Source: Muscardinus avellanarius (lineage: Eukaryota > Chordata > Mammalia > Rodentia > Gliridae). From it: a DNA stretch of 64,000 nucleotides. Location of the stretch: assembly GCA_963383645.1 (NCBI GenBank), contig OY726572.1:21606792-21670791 (forward strand), read 5' to 3'. Positions 24,655 to 43,451 of this stretch are shown in pieces. Numbering within the stretch: the first letter of the stretch is position 1; every line of letters starts with the position of its first letter. The notes beneath the pieces are model-generated. The model worked only from the letters and a program-made list of their open reading frames with translations, did no database searches and was not told the DNA's origin. Both the position numbers and the translations under genes were made by a program.

Positions 24655-26020
24655 GAGCCAGGTTTGGTGGCATAAATTTGTAATCCCGGTATTTGAAAGG
24701 CTGGGACAAGAGGATCGCAGATTTGAGGCCATTCTCAGCGACATAGTAAGGCTCTAAGCAATTTTGCGAGACCTTGTTTATAAACAAAAAATAAGCTGGT
24801 TATGGTGGCACACGCTTATAATCCCTGTACTTGGATCAGAGGTTCACGGCCAGTCTCAGCTACTTAGGCCCTCCGCAACTCAGTGAGACCCTGTTTCAAA
24901 ATAAAGAATAAAAAATAGGGCTGGGGGTGTAGCTCGAAGGTAGAATGCTCTTGGGTTCAATCTCCGGTACCACAAAAGAAAAGTTTAGGGAAAAGATGGG
25001 TGCAGTGGCTCCTGGCTGTAGTCCCAACTACTCCAAAACTATTTCTGCCTTGAACCCAGAAGTTTGGGGACTAGTCTGGGCAACACAGCGCTACCCAATC
25101 TCGTAAAACAAACGAACAAAGCCAGACACAGTAGCACACTCTGGTAATAACCAGTGATTTGTGACAGCTGAGAGAGGAGGATCACAGGTTTCTGTACCAG
25201 CCTCGCCAAGACCCTCTGCAATTTAGACCCTGTTGCAAAAGCCTGGCAGGAGTCACCTAAAACCTAAAAAAGAGGGAGAGGAAGGGGACACCCAATTCCA
25301 TTCATATCTCACTCCCCTTAGGGGCTGGTAGTCTTTGGATGGGTGTTCCCTTCCTCCTTTTAGGTGTTAGCTAAACCCAGTGTGGCTGGGCATGTTGGTA
25401 TATCCCTGTAATCCCAGCACTTGAGAGGATGACAAGAGTATCACAGGTTCAAGACCAGACTCAGCAACCTAGCTAGACCCTGATTCAAAACAGTAAAAGG
25501 GCTGGGGGTTTAACTCAGAGGTAGCATGTTCCTGGATTCAATCCCCAGCACCCCTCCACACACACACACCCCAGCGTGATAGACATTTACTTCTATAATG
25601 AGCAAATCTTTTCATTCCTACTGCCTCAGATAAGGCTACCTTTGACTTAAGTCATTGCAAATTCTCCTTTAAATGAATTGCATTTGTTTTTAGAACAAGA
25701 CAGTCACTTGACTCAAATTTCAACATACAAAGGGTATTAAGTAGCTGGCCATGATGGCGCACACCTGTGATCCTAGTACTTGGGAGCCTGAGACAGGAGG
25801 ATTGCAAGTTTGAGGGCAGCCTCAGCAAATTAACAAGACCCTAACCAACTTAGTGAGAACCTGTTTTAAAACTAAAAAATAAAATGGGGCTGGGGCTGGA
25901 TTCAATCCCCCATACCACACCAAAAAAAAAAGTAAAACCTAGCTGGAGATGTAGCTCTGTAGTGAAGTGTTTGTGTAGAGGCCTTGGGTTTAATCCCAAG
26001 TATTGCAAACAATAAAAAGG
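24655..26020 (+). repeat. Intergenic SINEs and an old ID element
   Basis: Plus copies lie at 24,655-24,793, 24,795-24,975, 24,990-25,250 (degenerate), 25,385-25,560 and 25,740-25,925. A diverged ID-like element lies at 25,937-26,015. The sequence at 25,565-25,735 is unrecognised. Confidence 0.75.
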
Positions 26021-26097
26021 TGCATACAAAGGGTATAAAGACTCTCCAAACTGTCCATGGCCACACAGGAAATTATTCAATTTCTTGTTATCAGTCT

Positions 26098-26550
26098 ATT
26101 TTTTTTTTTTTTTTGGGTGCTGGGAAATAAACCCAGGGGCATTTTACCTTTGAGCTACACCCCCAGCTCTTTTTTTTTTTTTTTGGTGGTACTTGGGGGG
26201 GGGGGTGTGGAACCCAGGAGCTTTCTACCTCTAGGCTATACTCTCAGACCTATTTTATACTTTATTTGGAAACAGGGTCTCACTAAGTTGCTGAGAGCCT
26301 CACTAAGTAGCTGAGGCTGGCTTCGAAGCTGTGCGATCCTCCTCTCTCAGCCTCCCAAGTGCAGGGATTACAAGCGTGCGCCACCATGCCCAGCTCCCAG
26401 CTCTATTTTTTATTCTTCATTTCGAAACGGTCTCACTAAGTTGCAGAGGGCTCACTAAGTAGCTGAGCCTGGCCTCGAACCTTCTATCTTCCTGTCTCAG
26501 CCTTCCAAGTGCTGGGACTACAAGTGTGCACCATCCTGCCCTGCTGCTCC
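26098..26550 (-). repeat. Inverted SINEs, one nested
   Basis: A right monomer (26,100-26,170) is separated from its left part (26,400-26,550) by a complete inverted dimer (26,175-26,397), so a younger SINE has split an older one. Confidence 0.75.
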
Positions 26551-27145
26551 AGCATGTTTTATGTTTGAACATATTTCCCCTTTTTTCATTCATGCAGCAA
26601 CAATGTATTGTACTGTACCTTACTGCCTTAAACTGAATGTACCACAGCAATTAATCCATTTCTCTACATTAAAGCACTCCTCATTCTTTATGATTGCTTT
26701 TTTTTTTTTTTTTTTTTTTTGCAGTACTAGGGATTAAGCCCAGGGGTATTCTACCTCTGAGCTACACCCCCAGCCCTATTTTTTATTCTTTCTTTTGAAA
26801 CGGTCTCACTGAGTTGCAAAGGGCCTAAGTAATAGCTGAGTCTGTCCATGAACTAAGATCCTCCTGTCTCAGCCTCCCCAATGATAGGGTTACAATTATG
26901 CATCACCAAGCCCTGCTTATTGCTTAGTATTTCACAGTAGGGATGTAGCATGATTTAATTAGTATCTTACTGAGTATTTGAGTGATTTCCAGTCTTTTGC
27001 TATAATAGCAACCTTGCTATAAAAAAAAAACATGGAGCTACATGTGTCAAACATGTGCAACTATATGAGTAGGTTGAATTCCTAGAAAGAGCTTGCTGGA
27101 TCAAAGTTCAGGCGCATTCGTAATTTTGACTGAAAACCAATTTTT
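26551..27145 (-). repeat. Old L1 3' remnant split by a SINE
   Basis: Segments such as GAGTGATTTCCAGTCTTTTG, CATGTGCAACTATATGAGTA and GAATTCCTAGAAAGAGCTTG resemble an inverted ancient L1 3' end. A younger inverted SINE with a T21 tract interrupts it at 26,700-26,920. Confidence 0.5.
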
Positions 27146-27149
27146 CTTG

Positions 27150-28045
27150 TTTTGCTGTGCTGGGATTCACACTAAGGGTCTCACACATGCTAGACAAGTG
27201 TTCTACCACTAAGCTACATCCCCAGCGCTGCAACCTTTAATCTGTTTTTAATTGCTACTTGTATTGTTTTTCTTCCTTTCTTTGGTACTGGGAATTGAGC
27301 CCAAAGACATTCTACCCACTAGCTACACCCCCAGCCCTTTTAATTTTGAAACAAGATCTCACTAAGTTGTTTAGGGTCTTGCTAAATTGCAAAAGGTTGG
27401 CCTCAAACCTACAGTTCTTCCTGTCTCAGTCATCCAGGTACAGAGATTACAAGCATGTACTGCCATGCCCAGCTTTTTATTTTGAAAAAGGCTCTCACTG
27501 AAGCCAGGTGTGGTGGCGCACACTTGTAATCCCAGCATTCAGGAGGCGGAAGCTGGAGGATTGCAGTTCGCAGACAGCCTCAGCTACTTAGTGAGGCCCT
27601 TTGCAACTCAGTGATACCCTGTTTCAAAAAATAAAGAATAAAACATAGAACTGGGGGTGCAGCTTGGAGGTAGAATGCCCCTAGATTCCATTTCTGGTAC
27701 CACACCAAAAAATAATAATAATAAAGGGCTCTCGCTGAATTGTTCAGGCTGGTCTCAAATCTGTGATCCTCTGATAGCAGTCCAAACGCTGGAATTATAG
27801 GAGTGTGCATCATGCCTGACTACCAGTTATTATTTTTAATGTTTTGTTGTGGTACTGAGGACTGAATCCAGGGACATTTTACCACTGAGCTATACCCTTA
27901 GCCCTTTTTAAAATATTTTTTAAAAATCTGAAACAGGGTCTCATTAAGTTGCTAAAACTAGTCTCCAGTCAATGATCTTCCTGTCCCAAGTACTGAGATT
28001 ACTTGGAACAAGTATGACCCACCAGGCCTGGCTAACAGTTATTTT
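27150..28045. repeat. ID element and SINEs
   Basis: An inverted intact-length ID lies at 27,155-27,232 (ACATGCTAGACAAGTGTTCT). Inverted dimers lie at 27,275-27,480, 27,720-27,825 (left part only) and 27,845-28,040, with a plus dimer at 27,500-27,710 inserted among them. Confidence 0.75.
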
Positions 28046-28067
28046 TCTAAAGCATAAAGCTAACACT

Positions 28068-29632
28068 GAGCCAGGCATGGTGGCGCATGCTTGTAATCCC
28101 AGCATTTGGGAGGCTGAGACAGGAGGATTGCACAGGTTTGAAGCCAGCCTCAGCTACTTAGTGAGGCTCTTTGCAACTCAGTGAGACCCTGTTTCAAAAT
28201 AAAGAATAAAAAATAGGGCTGGAGGTGTATCTTGGAGGTAGAATCCCCCTGGGTTCCATCCCCAGTACCACAAAAAAATTTAAAAAATTTAAAAAATAAA
28301 GCTAACACTGATTAAGTTTGATGACTTGACTAAAAATCCATGAGTTCAGCCTGGTATAGTGGCACATGCTTGTAATCCCAGTATTTGAGAGGCTGAGACA
28401 GGAGGACTGCAGGCAGGTTTACGGCCAGCCTCAGCAAGTACTGAGACTCTCATCAATCTACCAAGACCCGGTTTCAAAATGAAAATAAAATAGGGCTATG
28501 AGTGTAGGTTGGAGGTAGAATGTCAATCTCTCTCACACACACACACACACACCCATACACACCCATAAACACACACAGACACAGACACACACAGAGTTCA
28601 TAATGATCTTTTTTTAAAAAAGGAAGTTAAAAAACCAACTGTTTATTGTAAACTACTAGAGGTACCAAGTGGCCTTTCCAATATAAACTATAGTCTAAAA
28701 TAAAGTAGTTTGCAGGGCAGGATGGCGCACACTTGTAATCTCAGCATTTGGGAGGTTGAGACAGGAGGATGGCGCAGGTTCAAAGTCAGCCTCAGCTACT
28801 TAGGCCCTTTGCAATTCAGTGAGACCCTGTTTCAAAAAATAAAGAATAAGCCAGGCGTGGTGGCACACACTTGTAATTCCAGCATTTGGGAGGTTGAGAC
28901 AGAATGATCACAGTTTGCGGACAGCCTCCACTATTTAATGAGGCCCTTCACAACTCAGTGAGACACTGTTTCAAAATAAAAAATAGGGCAAGGGTGTAGC
29001 TCGGAAGTTGAATGCCCCTGGGTTCTATCCCAGACCCGCAAAAATAAAATAAAATAGGGTTGGGGTGTCACTTGGAGATAGAATGCCTCTGGATTCCATC
29101 CCCAAGACCACAAAATAAAATAGTTCTTTATAGATTATCATATAGCAAACATGACCCTCAGCACCTTAGTGAGACCCTGTTTCAAAAATAAATAAAGCCG
29201 GGCGTGGTGGCGCACACTTGTAATCCCAGCATTCGGGAGGCTGAGACCTGGAGGATCGCGGTTCGTGAACAGCCTCAGCTACTTATTGAGGCCCTCTGCA
29301 ACTCAGTGAGACCCGGTTTCAAAATAAAGAATAAAAAGTGGGGCAGGGGGTGCAGCTTGGAGGTCAAATGCCCCTAAGTTCTATCCCCAGATCTGCAAAA
29401 TAAATAAATATAAATAAATAAATAAGCTAGCCGGGCGTGGTGCCGCACACTTGTAATCCCCGCGCTTGGGAGGCTGAGACAGGAGGATCACACGGGTTCG
29501 AAGCCAGCCTCAGCTACTTAGTGAGGCTCTCAGCAACTTAGTGAGACCCTGTTTCCAAATAAAATATAAAAAAGGTCTGGGAGTATAGCCCGGAGGTAGA
29601 AAGCCTCTGGGTTCCACCCCCAGTACCACAAA

Positions 29633-29667
<35 letters not shown>

Positions 29668-30150
29668 GCAAGCTGCCTGTGGTGGTATAGGCCTATAATC
29701 CCAGTGCTTGGGAGGCTGAGACAGGAAGATCACAGGTTTACATTAGCTTCGGTAATTTATTGAGACCCTGTTTCAAAATAAAAGATAAAGCCGGGCGTGG
29801 TGGTGCATCCTTATATTCCCAGCATTTGGGAGACTGAGACAGGAGGATCACAGTTCACAGACAGATTCAGATATTTAGGCCTTTTGCAACTCAGTGAGAC
29901 CGTTTCAAAATAAAGAAAAAATAGGGCTGGGGTTGTCGCTTGGAGATAGAATCCCCCTGGGTTCCAACCCCAATACTTAAAAAAAAAAAAAAAGATAAAA
30001 AATAGGTCTGGGGATATAACTCAAGAGGATGAATGCTCCTGGGTTTATCTCTAGTACCACCAAAAAATAAAATAAAATAAAATAGGGCTGGGAGTGTAGC
30101 TTGGTGGTAGAAAGGCCCTGTGTTCAACTCCCAGTATCATACATACACAC
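28068..30150 (+). repeat. Plus-oriented SINE pile-up
   Basis: Copies start near 28,070, 28,345, 28,712, 28,850, 29,195, 29,428, 29,673 and 29,790. Solitary right monomers lie at 29,050-29,110, 30,000-30,065 and 30,085-30,145. A (CA)n tract lies at 28,533-28,595 and (AAAT)n at 29,628-29,668. Confidence 0.8.
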
Positions 30151-30389
30151 ACAGAAGAGAATATAAAAGAGATTATTCAGGTAGCAATTACCAGTGGATG
30201 AAACCAGTAAGTGAAAGGTTTAGGGGAAACTTTAAAATGCCTAGACTCACTCATCACTGAGAAAACAAAACAACCAGTCATTGTTTGCCTCCTGATGAAA
30301 GGCACTATAAAGCACACAGAACCACTTATTACTTGTCCTTACCCCAAAATTGAACAGAAAGACAGGGCTTAAGGAATGAGTCAAATGAC

Positions 30390-30597
30390 ATACATGAAGG
30401 GCTGGGCGTGGTGGAGCACTCTTGTAATCCCAGCATTTGGGAGGCAGAGACCAGAGGATTTGCAAACAACCTCAGCTACTTAGTGAGCCCTTTGCAACTC
30501 TGTGAGTCCCTGTTTCAAAAAATAAAAAGACTATAAACTAGCACCGGGGGTGTAGCTAGGAGGTAGAATGCCCCTGGGTTCCATCACCAGTACCCGC

Positions 30598-30628
<31 letters not shown>

Positions 30629-31375
30629 CATGAAAACAGTCAAATACAGTGTGGAACATTCTATAATTGACCTGGTATCCTTCACTCACAACAAAAAAAA
30701 GGGAAGGACTTACTCAGGGCCACCCACATGCTGTGCATGCACTCTACCGCTGAGCTACACTCTAGCCCTAATTTTTTTCCCTCCTTCCCTTCTTTCCTTC
30801 ATATACTGGAGATTGAATCCTGGACTTCACACATGCTATGCAAGTCCTCTAACACAGAGCTATATTCCCAACCCATTTATTTATTTATTTATTTACTTAT
30901 TTATTTATTGGGTGGTGCTGGGGTTCCTGGATGCCCTTCTACCTCCGGGCTACACTCCCAGACCTATTTTTACATTTTTATTTGGAAACAGGGTCTCCTA
31001 AGCCAGCGCACATGGCTGGCTTCGAACCTGCGCGATCCTCCTGTCTCTGCCTCCCAAGTGCGGGGATTACAAGCGTGCGCCACCACGCCCGGCCCAACCC
31101 TTTTATTTTGAGACAGGGTCTCTTTAATTTGTGCAGGCTAGCCTCAAACAAGATCCTCCTGCTTTGTCCTGAGCTGGGAGGCGTGGGCCCACCACCCACA
31201 GACCAAGAGACAACAAAGAAACCACTGTAAAAAGACATCTTGAAACAAATAAATTTATGGATTGGACAATACTAAGAAAGTATTATAAACAAGGGCTGGG
31301 ATGTAGTTCAGTGGTGGAATATGCATAGATACTCCAGGACCTGTGTTTGATTCCCTAGCACCACAAAAACAAAAA
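30390..31375. repeat. SINEs and ID elements
   Basis: A plus dimer at 30,395-30,600 has an A26 tail. Inverted ID elements lie at 30,720-30,778 and 30,800-30,876, then (TTTA)n. An inverted short-type SINE (30,910-31,095), an inverted left fragment (31,095-31,190) and a plus ID (31,290-31,372) follow. Confidence 0.75.
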
Positions 31376-31394
31376 GCATGATAATGACATGGTA

Positions 31395-32195
31395 CATTTT
31401 TTTTTTTTTTTTTTTTTGGTGGTACTAGGGGTGGAACCCAGGGGCTTTCCTACCTTTGGGCTATACACCCAGACCTATCTTTTATTTGGAAACGGTCTCA
31501 CTAAGTTGCTGAGAGCTTCACTAAGTAGCTGAGGCTGGCTTTGAACCCATGCGATCCTCCTGTCTCAGCCTCCCAAACGCTGCGATTACAAGCATGCACC
31601 ACAACACCCGGCTTGACATGGTACATTTTTTACTTTTTCTTTTTCTCTTTTTTTTTGTGTGTGTGTGATACTGAGGATGGAACCCAGGGGCATTTGACCT
31701 CCGAGCTACACTCCCAGCCCCCCCTTTTTTTTGCGGGCCTGGGGATGGAACCCAGGGGCATTTTACCTCTGAGCTATACCCCCTGCCCTATTTTTTAATC
31801 TTTATTTTGAAACAGGGTCTCACTAAGTTGCAGAGGGCCTCACTAGCTAAGGCTGTCCACGAACCGCAATCATCTGGTCTCAGCCTCCCAAACACTGGGA
31901 TTACAAGCATGTGCCATCATGCCTGGCTTAAATTTTTTACTTTTAAAGAACATTGCTCTTAAGTAACTTCAGCAAGGAAAACCAAAAGAAGGCAAATCTT
32001 TTTTTTTTTTTGGGGGGTGGTACTGGGGTTCCTGGAAGCCCTTCTACCTCCGGGCTACACTCCCAGACTTATTTTTATATTTTTATTTGGAAACAGGTTC
32101 TCTTAAGCCAGTGAGGCTGGCTTCGAACCTGCGCGATCCTGTCTCCACCTCCCAAACGCGGAGATTACAAGCGTGTGCCACCATGCCTGAGTCAA
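31395..32195 (-). repeat. Inverted SINE cluster
   Basis: Inverted dimers lie at 31,400-31,615, 31,725-31,930 (preceded by an extra right monomer at 31,660-31,720) and 32,000-32,190 (short type). Confidence 0.8.
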
Positions 32196-32429
32196 GAAGG
32201 CAAATCTTGATAACTATTGCATCTAGTTATAGGTATTTTATTTATAGTTCATTTCCTTTTGTGTTGTTTGAATAAAACATGCACACAAAATGAATGACCT
32301 CCTATCTTGAAGCTAACCAGAAGTTAGTTTTACTTTCTGGCCCCAGTCTATCTTTGTAGCCTGACCATTCTCAACATTAAGCCTGTTCTGACCACCGTGA
32401 AACTGGCCACTCCTTGCAGGCCTGTTCCT

Positions 32430-32895
32430 TTTGTTCGAACTGTCTCCTCTGCTGCCTTCAACATTCTTATCCAACCAGCCAGACTTACCTCAGGAAGTCT
32501 TCACTGACCTTGCCAGACCAAGTGGCATCATCCTTGGCATTTCCAAGAAATTTTGTTCACACCACTAGTAAAGTTTATTTCGTACATTAGGTATTATTTG
32601 TCTTCCTATACCATAAGTGCTCCTTAAGGGCATAAACCGAAAAGTTTAATCTTCGGATTCAGGCTGCTTCTGACTGGCTAGTTGTGTTACCTTGGGCAAG
32701 AAACTCTGTGCCCTATCTATGCTGCTTTGGACAAGTAGCTTATCCTCTTTGTGCCTCTCATTTTCTAATCTGTAAAAATCTCATTTGCTTCAAAGAGATG
32801 TACTGATCTTTCTGATTAGGTTCGAAAGGCCTCAGAGCAGTTTCTGATACATAACATGCACTCAATAAATGCTAGCTTATTACTTAGTTGAGGAC
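32430..32895. repeat. L2-like then MIR remnant upstream of the EIF2B4 3' end
   Basis: AGGAAGTCTTCACTGACCTT to AAGTGCTCCTTAAGGGCATA resembles an L2 3' fragment (about 32,430-32,655). CTTGGGCAAGAAACTCTGTG to ACTCAATAAATGCTAGC is a recognisable MIR (about 32,670-32,885). The rest of 32,195-33,110 is unique sequence without a gene. Confidence 0.65.
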
Positions 32896-33140
32896 TCTTA
32901 CTTTTCCTAATATTCCTTCTCATAACCAGCTAGCATGAGAACCTCAATATCAGTGACTGAGGAGCTGGATAGGTTTTGCTCTCCATAGAGACCCTCGCCT
33001 TGGCCCCATACCACCAGTGGTCACCTCAGAGTCTCCAGGAAGGCCTGAGGTTAGCAGCAGGTGTGGCTCTTAATTCAAGTGGTGGAGATGCTAAAAGAGA
33101 TACCAAGGCAGTAGAGTTGCTGAAGGTAGGATGCACATCG

Positions 33141-33146
33141 TTTATT
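33141..33146 (-). terminator. EIF2B4 poly(A) signal AATAAA
   Basis: On the minus strand AATAAA begins only 15 nt after the EIF2B4 stop codon, so the 3' untranslated region is very short (about 35-45 nt if cleavage is 15-25 nt downstream). The adjacent sequence is unique DNA. Confidence 0.75.
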
Positions 33147-33161
33147 ACCCGTGTTTCCCCC

Positions 33162-40497
<7,336 letters not shown>

Positions 40498-40618
40498 CAC
40501 CCTCGGCGCTAGGCTCCGCCCAGCGCGGCCGCGGGCCGTCGGGGGCCGAGCTCGCGCTCAGGACGACAGCGCCCCCTGGGCTGGAGGCTCGTCAGGCGCC
40601 CGCGGCGCGCAGCCCAAG

Positions 40619-40638
40619 GACTACAGCTCCCGGCGTGC
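40619..40638 (+). promoter_or_regulatory. ZNF143/THAP11 (SBS-type) binding site, copy 1
   Basis: The sequence reads ACTACAGCTCCCGGCGTGCC. It follows the known SBS2 consensus (ACTACAATTCCCAGCATGCC) at 16 of 20 positions, including the ACTAC and TCCC cores. It sits midway in the bidirectional promoter. Confidence 0.75.
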
Positions 40639-40719
40639 CCCGGGCGCCGGCCTACGGGCCGCGGCGAGGCCCTTCCGCGCCTGCGGCTGCCCTCCCGACA
40701 GGCTCCTCGCGCCCTCCAG

Positions 40720-40736
40720 ACTACGGTTCCCAGCTT
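40720..40736 (+). promoter_or_regulatory. ZNF143-type site, copy 2
   Basis: ACTACGGTTCCCAG matches the ACTACnnTTCCCAG core of the Staf/ZNF143 element. It lies in the same orientation exactly 100 bp after copy 1. Confidence 0.65.
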
Positions 40737-40904
40737 CCCCGGTGGCTGCGCCCCGAGCCGACGTCCTGCCGCCTCCTCACTCCGATCTCAGGCCCCCAAC
40801 ATGGCGAGAGAAGCTGCGGGGACGCGCTGAGCAGCGGAGGCGAGCGTGCAGAGCCGCTGTGGCCCTCACAGTCCGGAGCCCGGCCGGGCCCTGCCATAGG
40901 GAAC

Positions 40905-43420
40905 ATGCACTTTTCCATTCCTGAAACCGAGTCCCGCAGTGGGGACAGCGGCGGCTCCGCCTACGTGGTGAGGAGCAGCCGGAGCTGGGCCGGGGCGGGG
41001 ATAACGGGCCCGAGCTCTGGGAGCGGCCTCCGAGGCCCGGCCGCCACCTTCGCGCCAGATCCTGAGCCTCCGGCCTCTCTGGGAGCGTAGCTCATGTCTC
41101 AGATTTGTACAGAAGTCGCTCCGGCTCCAATAAGTCCTTTGTCCAGCTGGTTGTCTACCCCAGCTAGGCCGCGGCTGCCCTGGTGGGCGTCACTAGTCGG
41201 TCGGGGAGCGAGACTGCAGCACAAGCGCCCTTGTTTCCCCTGGACCATCCCTTTGCTTTGGAACCCGGCCCTGGGGAAAACAGACCAGTCAACCCTCGGG
41301 AGATCTCGGCGCGTTACTCTGAAGGAGCAGTGCCTGGCAACTTCCGGTCAGGGTTCTCAGGGCGGTAGCCCTGTCTGTGACCCTTAAATGCTTGCCTGCT
41401 TTTGTGTCCGCAGGCCTATAACATTCACGTGAATGGAGTCCTGCACTGTCGGGTGCGCTACAGCCAGCTCCTGGGGCTGCACGAGCAGGTGGGACTAGCA
41501 CCCCTGCCTGGGGCAGCTTCAAGCCCTTTCCTACACTTTCGCACCAGTATCTCCATTTTTCACCTCATTGCGTTCCCCTTTTAATCACTGCCACAGGGGT
41601 GGGTGCAGTGCTTTATCTTATCCTCTGACATTTTGAGTGAACTCCCTTATTAAGTTTAATGTCCTCCACAATAACCGCCCCTCCCTAACATCCTCCTTCC
41701 TGCTTTTCTGTATCATCTTAAGTGTACTTTCAGCCTTTGCCCCTGCATGGAAAATCTGAACCTCCCTGTCAGAGCACATTCCTTCTGTCATCTGAGCTGC
41801 AACTTGAAGTTCTCCTTGCTTAGACAAGCCATTAACCAATTTGTGTGTTCTTTGGCTTGCTAAGTTTGTGTAGCTCTTCCAGTTATCCTATGTATCTGTG
41901 ATGTAATGTGTCTCTGCCTTCCTCACCAGATAGTGTACTCTGTATTCAACTCAATAAGAGTCTTGGTTCTACTGATAATTAGTTGTGCAACCCTGAGCAA
42001 GTTACCTAATTTCCTTGAGTCTTGGTTTCTACAACTGAAAAATGGATTCCTTGACCCCAAAAGTCAATTTAAGCTGGTTTTTTTTTTTTTTTTTTTTTTT
42101 TTTTGTGACGTACTTGGGGTGGAACCTAGGGGCTTTTCTACCTCTGGGCTATACTCCCAGACCTATTTTATATTTTTAAGTTAGAAACAGGGTCTCACTA
42201 CATTGCTGAGAGCCTCACTAAGTAGTAGCTGAGTCTGCCTTTGAACCTGTGTGATCCTTCTGTCTCAGCCTCCCAAGTGCTGGGATTACAGGCGTGGAGC
42301 ATGCGCCACCACACCTGGCCACTTTAAGATACTTTGTGAACATACTTAGCTATGAATTAACTATTTGTGCACATGCCTGTTCCCTATAGAGCCTTCTGCT
42401 TCCTGTAAGGATTCAGTGACTAGCATTGCTAGATAATCCAGGGGCTCCCTATAGGTCCCGGCCCCCATAAACCCTCCCCACACTGGAAGGGTTGACTTGT
42501 ACCCAGATGAGCAGGGTAGATAGGGGAGCCCAGGTGACAATTTACTTAATTGGTTTCTATCATTTTCTTTATGTGAAGGCTTGTATCTCTTTCTCTTATG
42601 TAGCTTCGAAAGGAGTATGGGGCCAATGTGCTTCCTGCATTCCCCCCAAAGAAACTTTTCTCTCTGACACCTGCAGAAGTAGAACAGAGGAGAGAGCAGT
42701 TAGAGAAGTACATGCAAGCTGGTGAGTAATTGGAGAAGCTTTATTTTAAGGGTTATGAGGAGAAACTAAAAAACAGCTGGCTGCGTAGAAGGTCCTACAT
42801 TAATTTTCTAGATCTGGAAGGCCTGTTGTCTGTTACTTAATTAGCAAATTAAATAGCCTTATAAGGATTTGTAACCCTGTATGCTAGCAAAGCAATCTGG
42901 GCACAAACATCTATGAGAAGTACTAGTATAACACAAAAAAGGCAATTTAGTTTGGTGGGAAGAACTTAATTTGTATCTGATGTGCTTTAGATTAACATCA
43001 TTGTTATTTCCCTAGTTCTATAGACTGGACTCAACTAGATGGCAGCCAAGGGTGGGGCAGGTGAAGATTTTATGCAAACAGTGAGTGAGGTGAGGCCAGC
43101 TGGGGATGTGGCAGGCCACCATCAAGCCCAGGAAATGGGGTCGGGGGGCCTACTAAGAAGAGGACTGGGGGAGGCCAGTGAGCCAGGCCTAAGTTACTAG
43201 ATAATTCTCTTGTCCCACAGTTCGGCAAGACCCATTGCTCGGAAGCAGTGAGACCTTCAACAGTTTCCTGCGTCGCGCACAACAGGTACGACCGGATGAG
43301 ACTCAGATTTAAGGGAAGGACTTGCTGCAGGGTCATGTCATTTTAATGATGTGGCTCAGAGAAGTCATCTTGGCACTTTTTTTTAATGGAATGAAGCTTC
43401 TCTACCACTGAAATCAAAGA

Positions 43421-43451
<31 letters not shown>

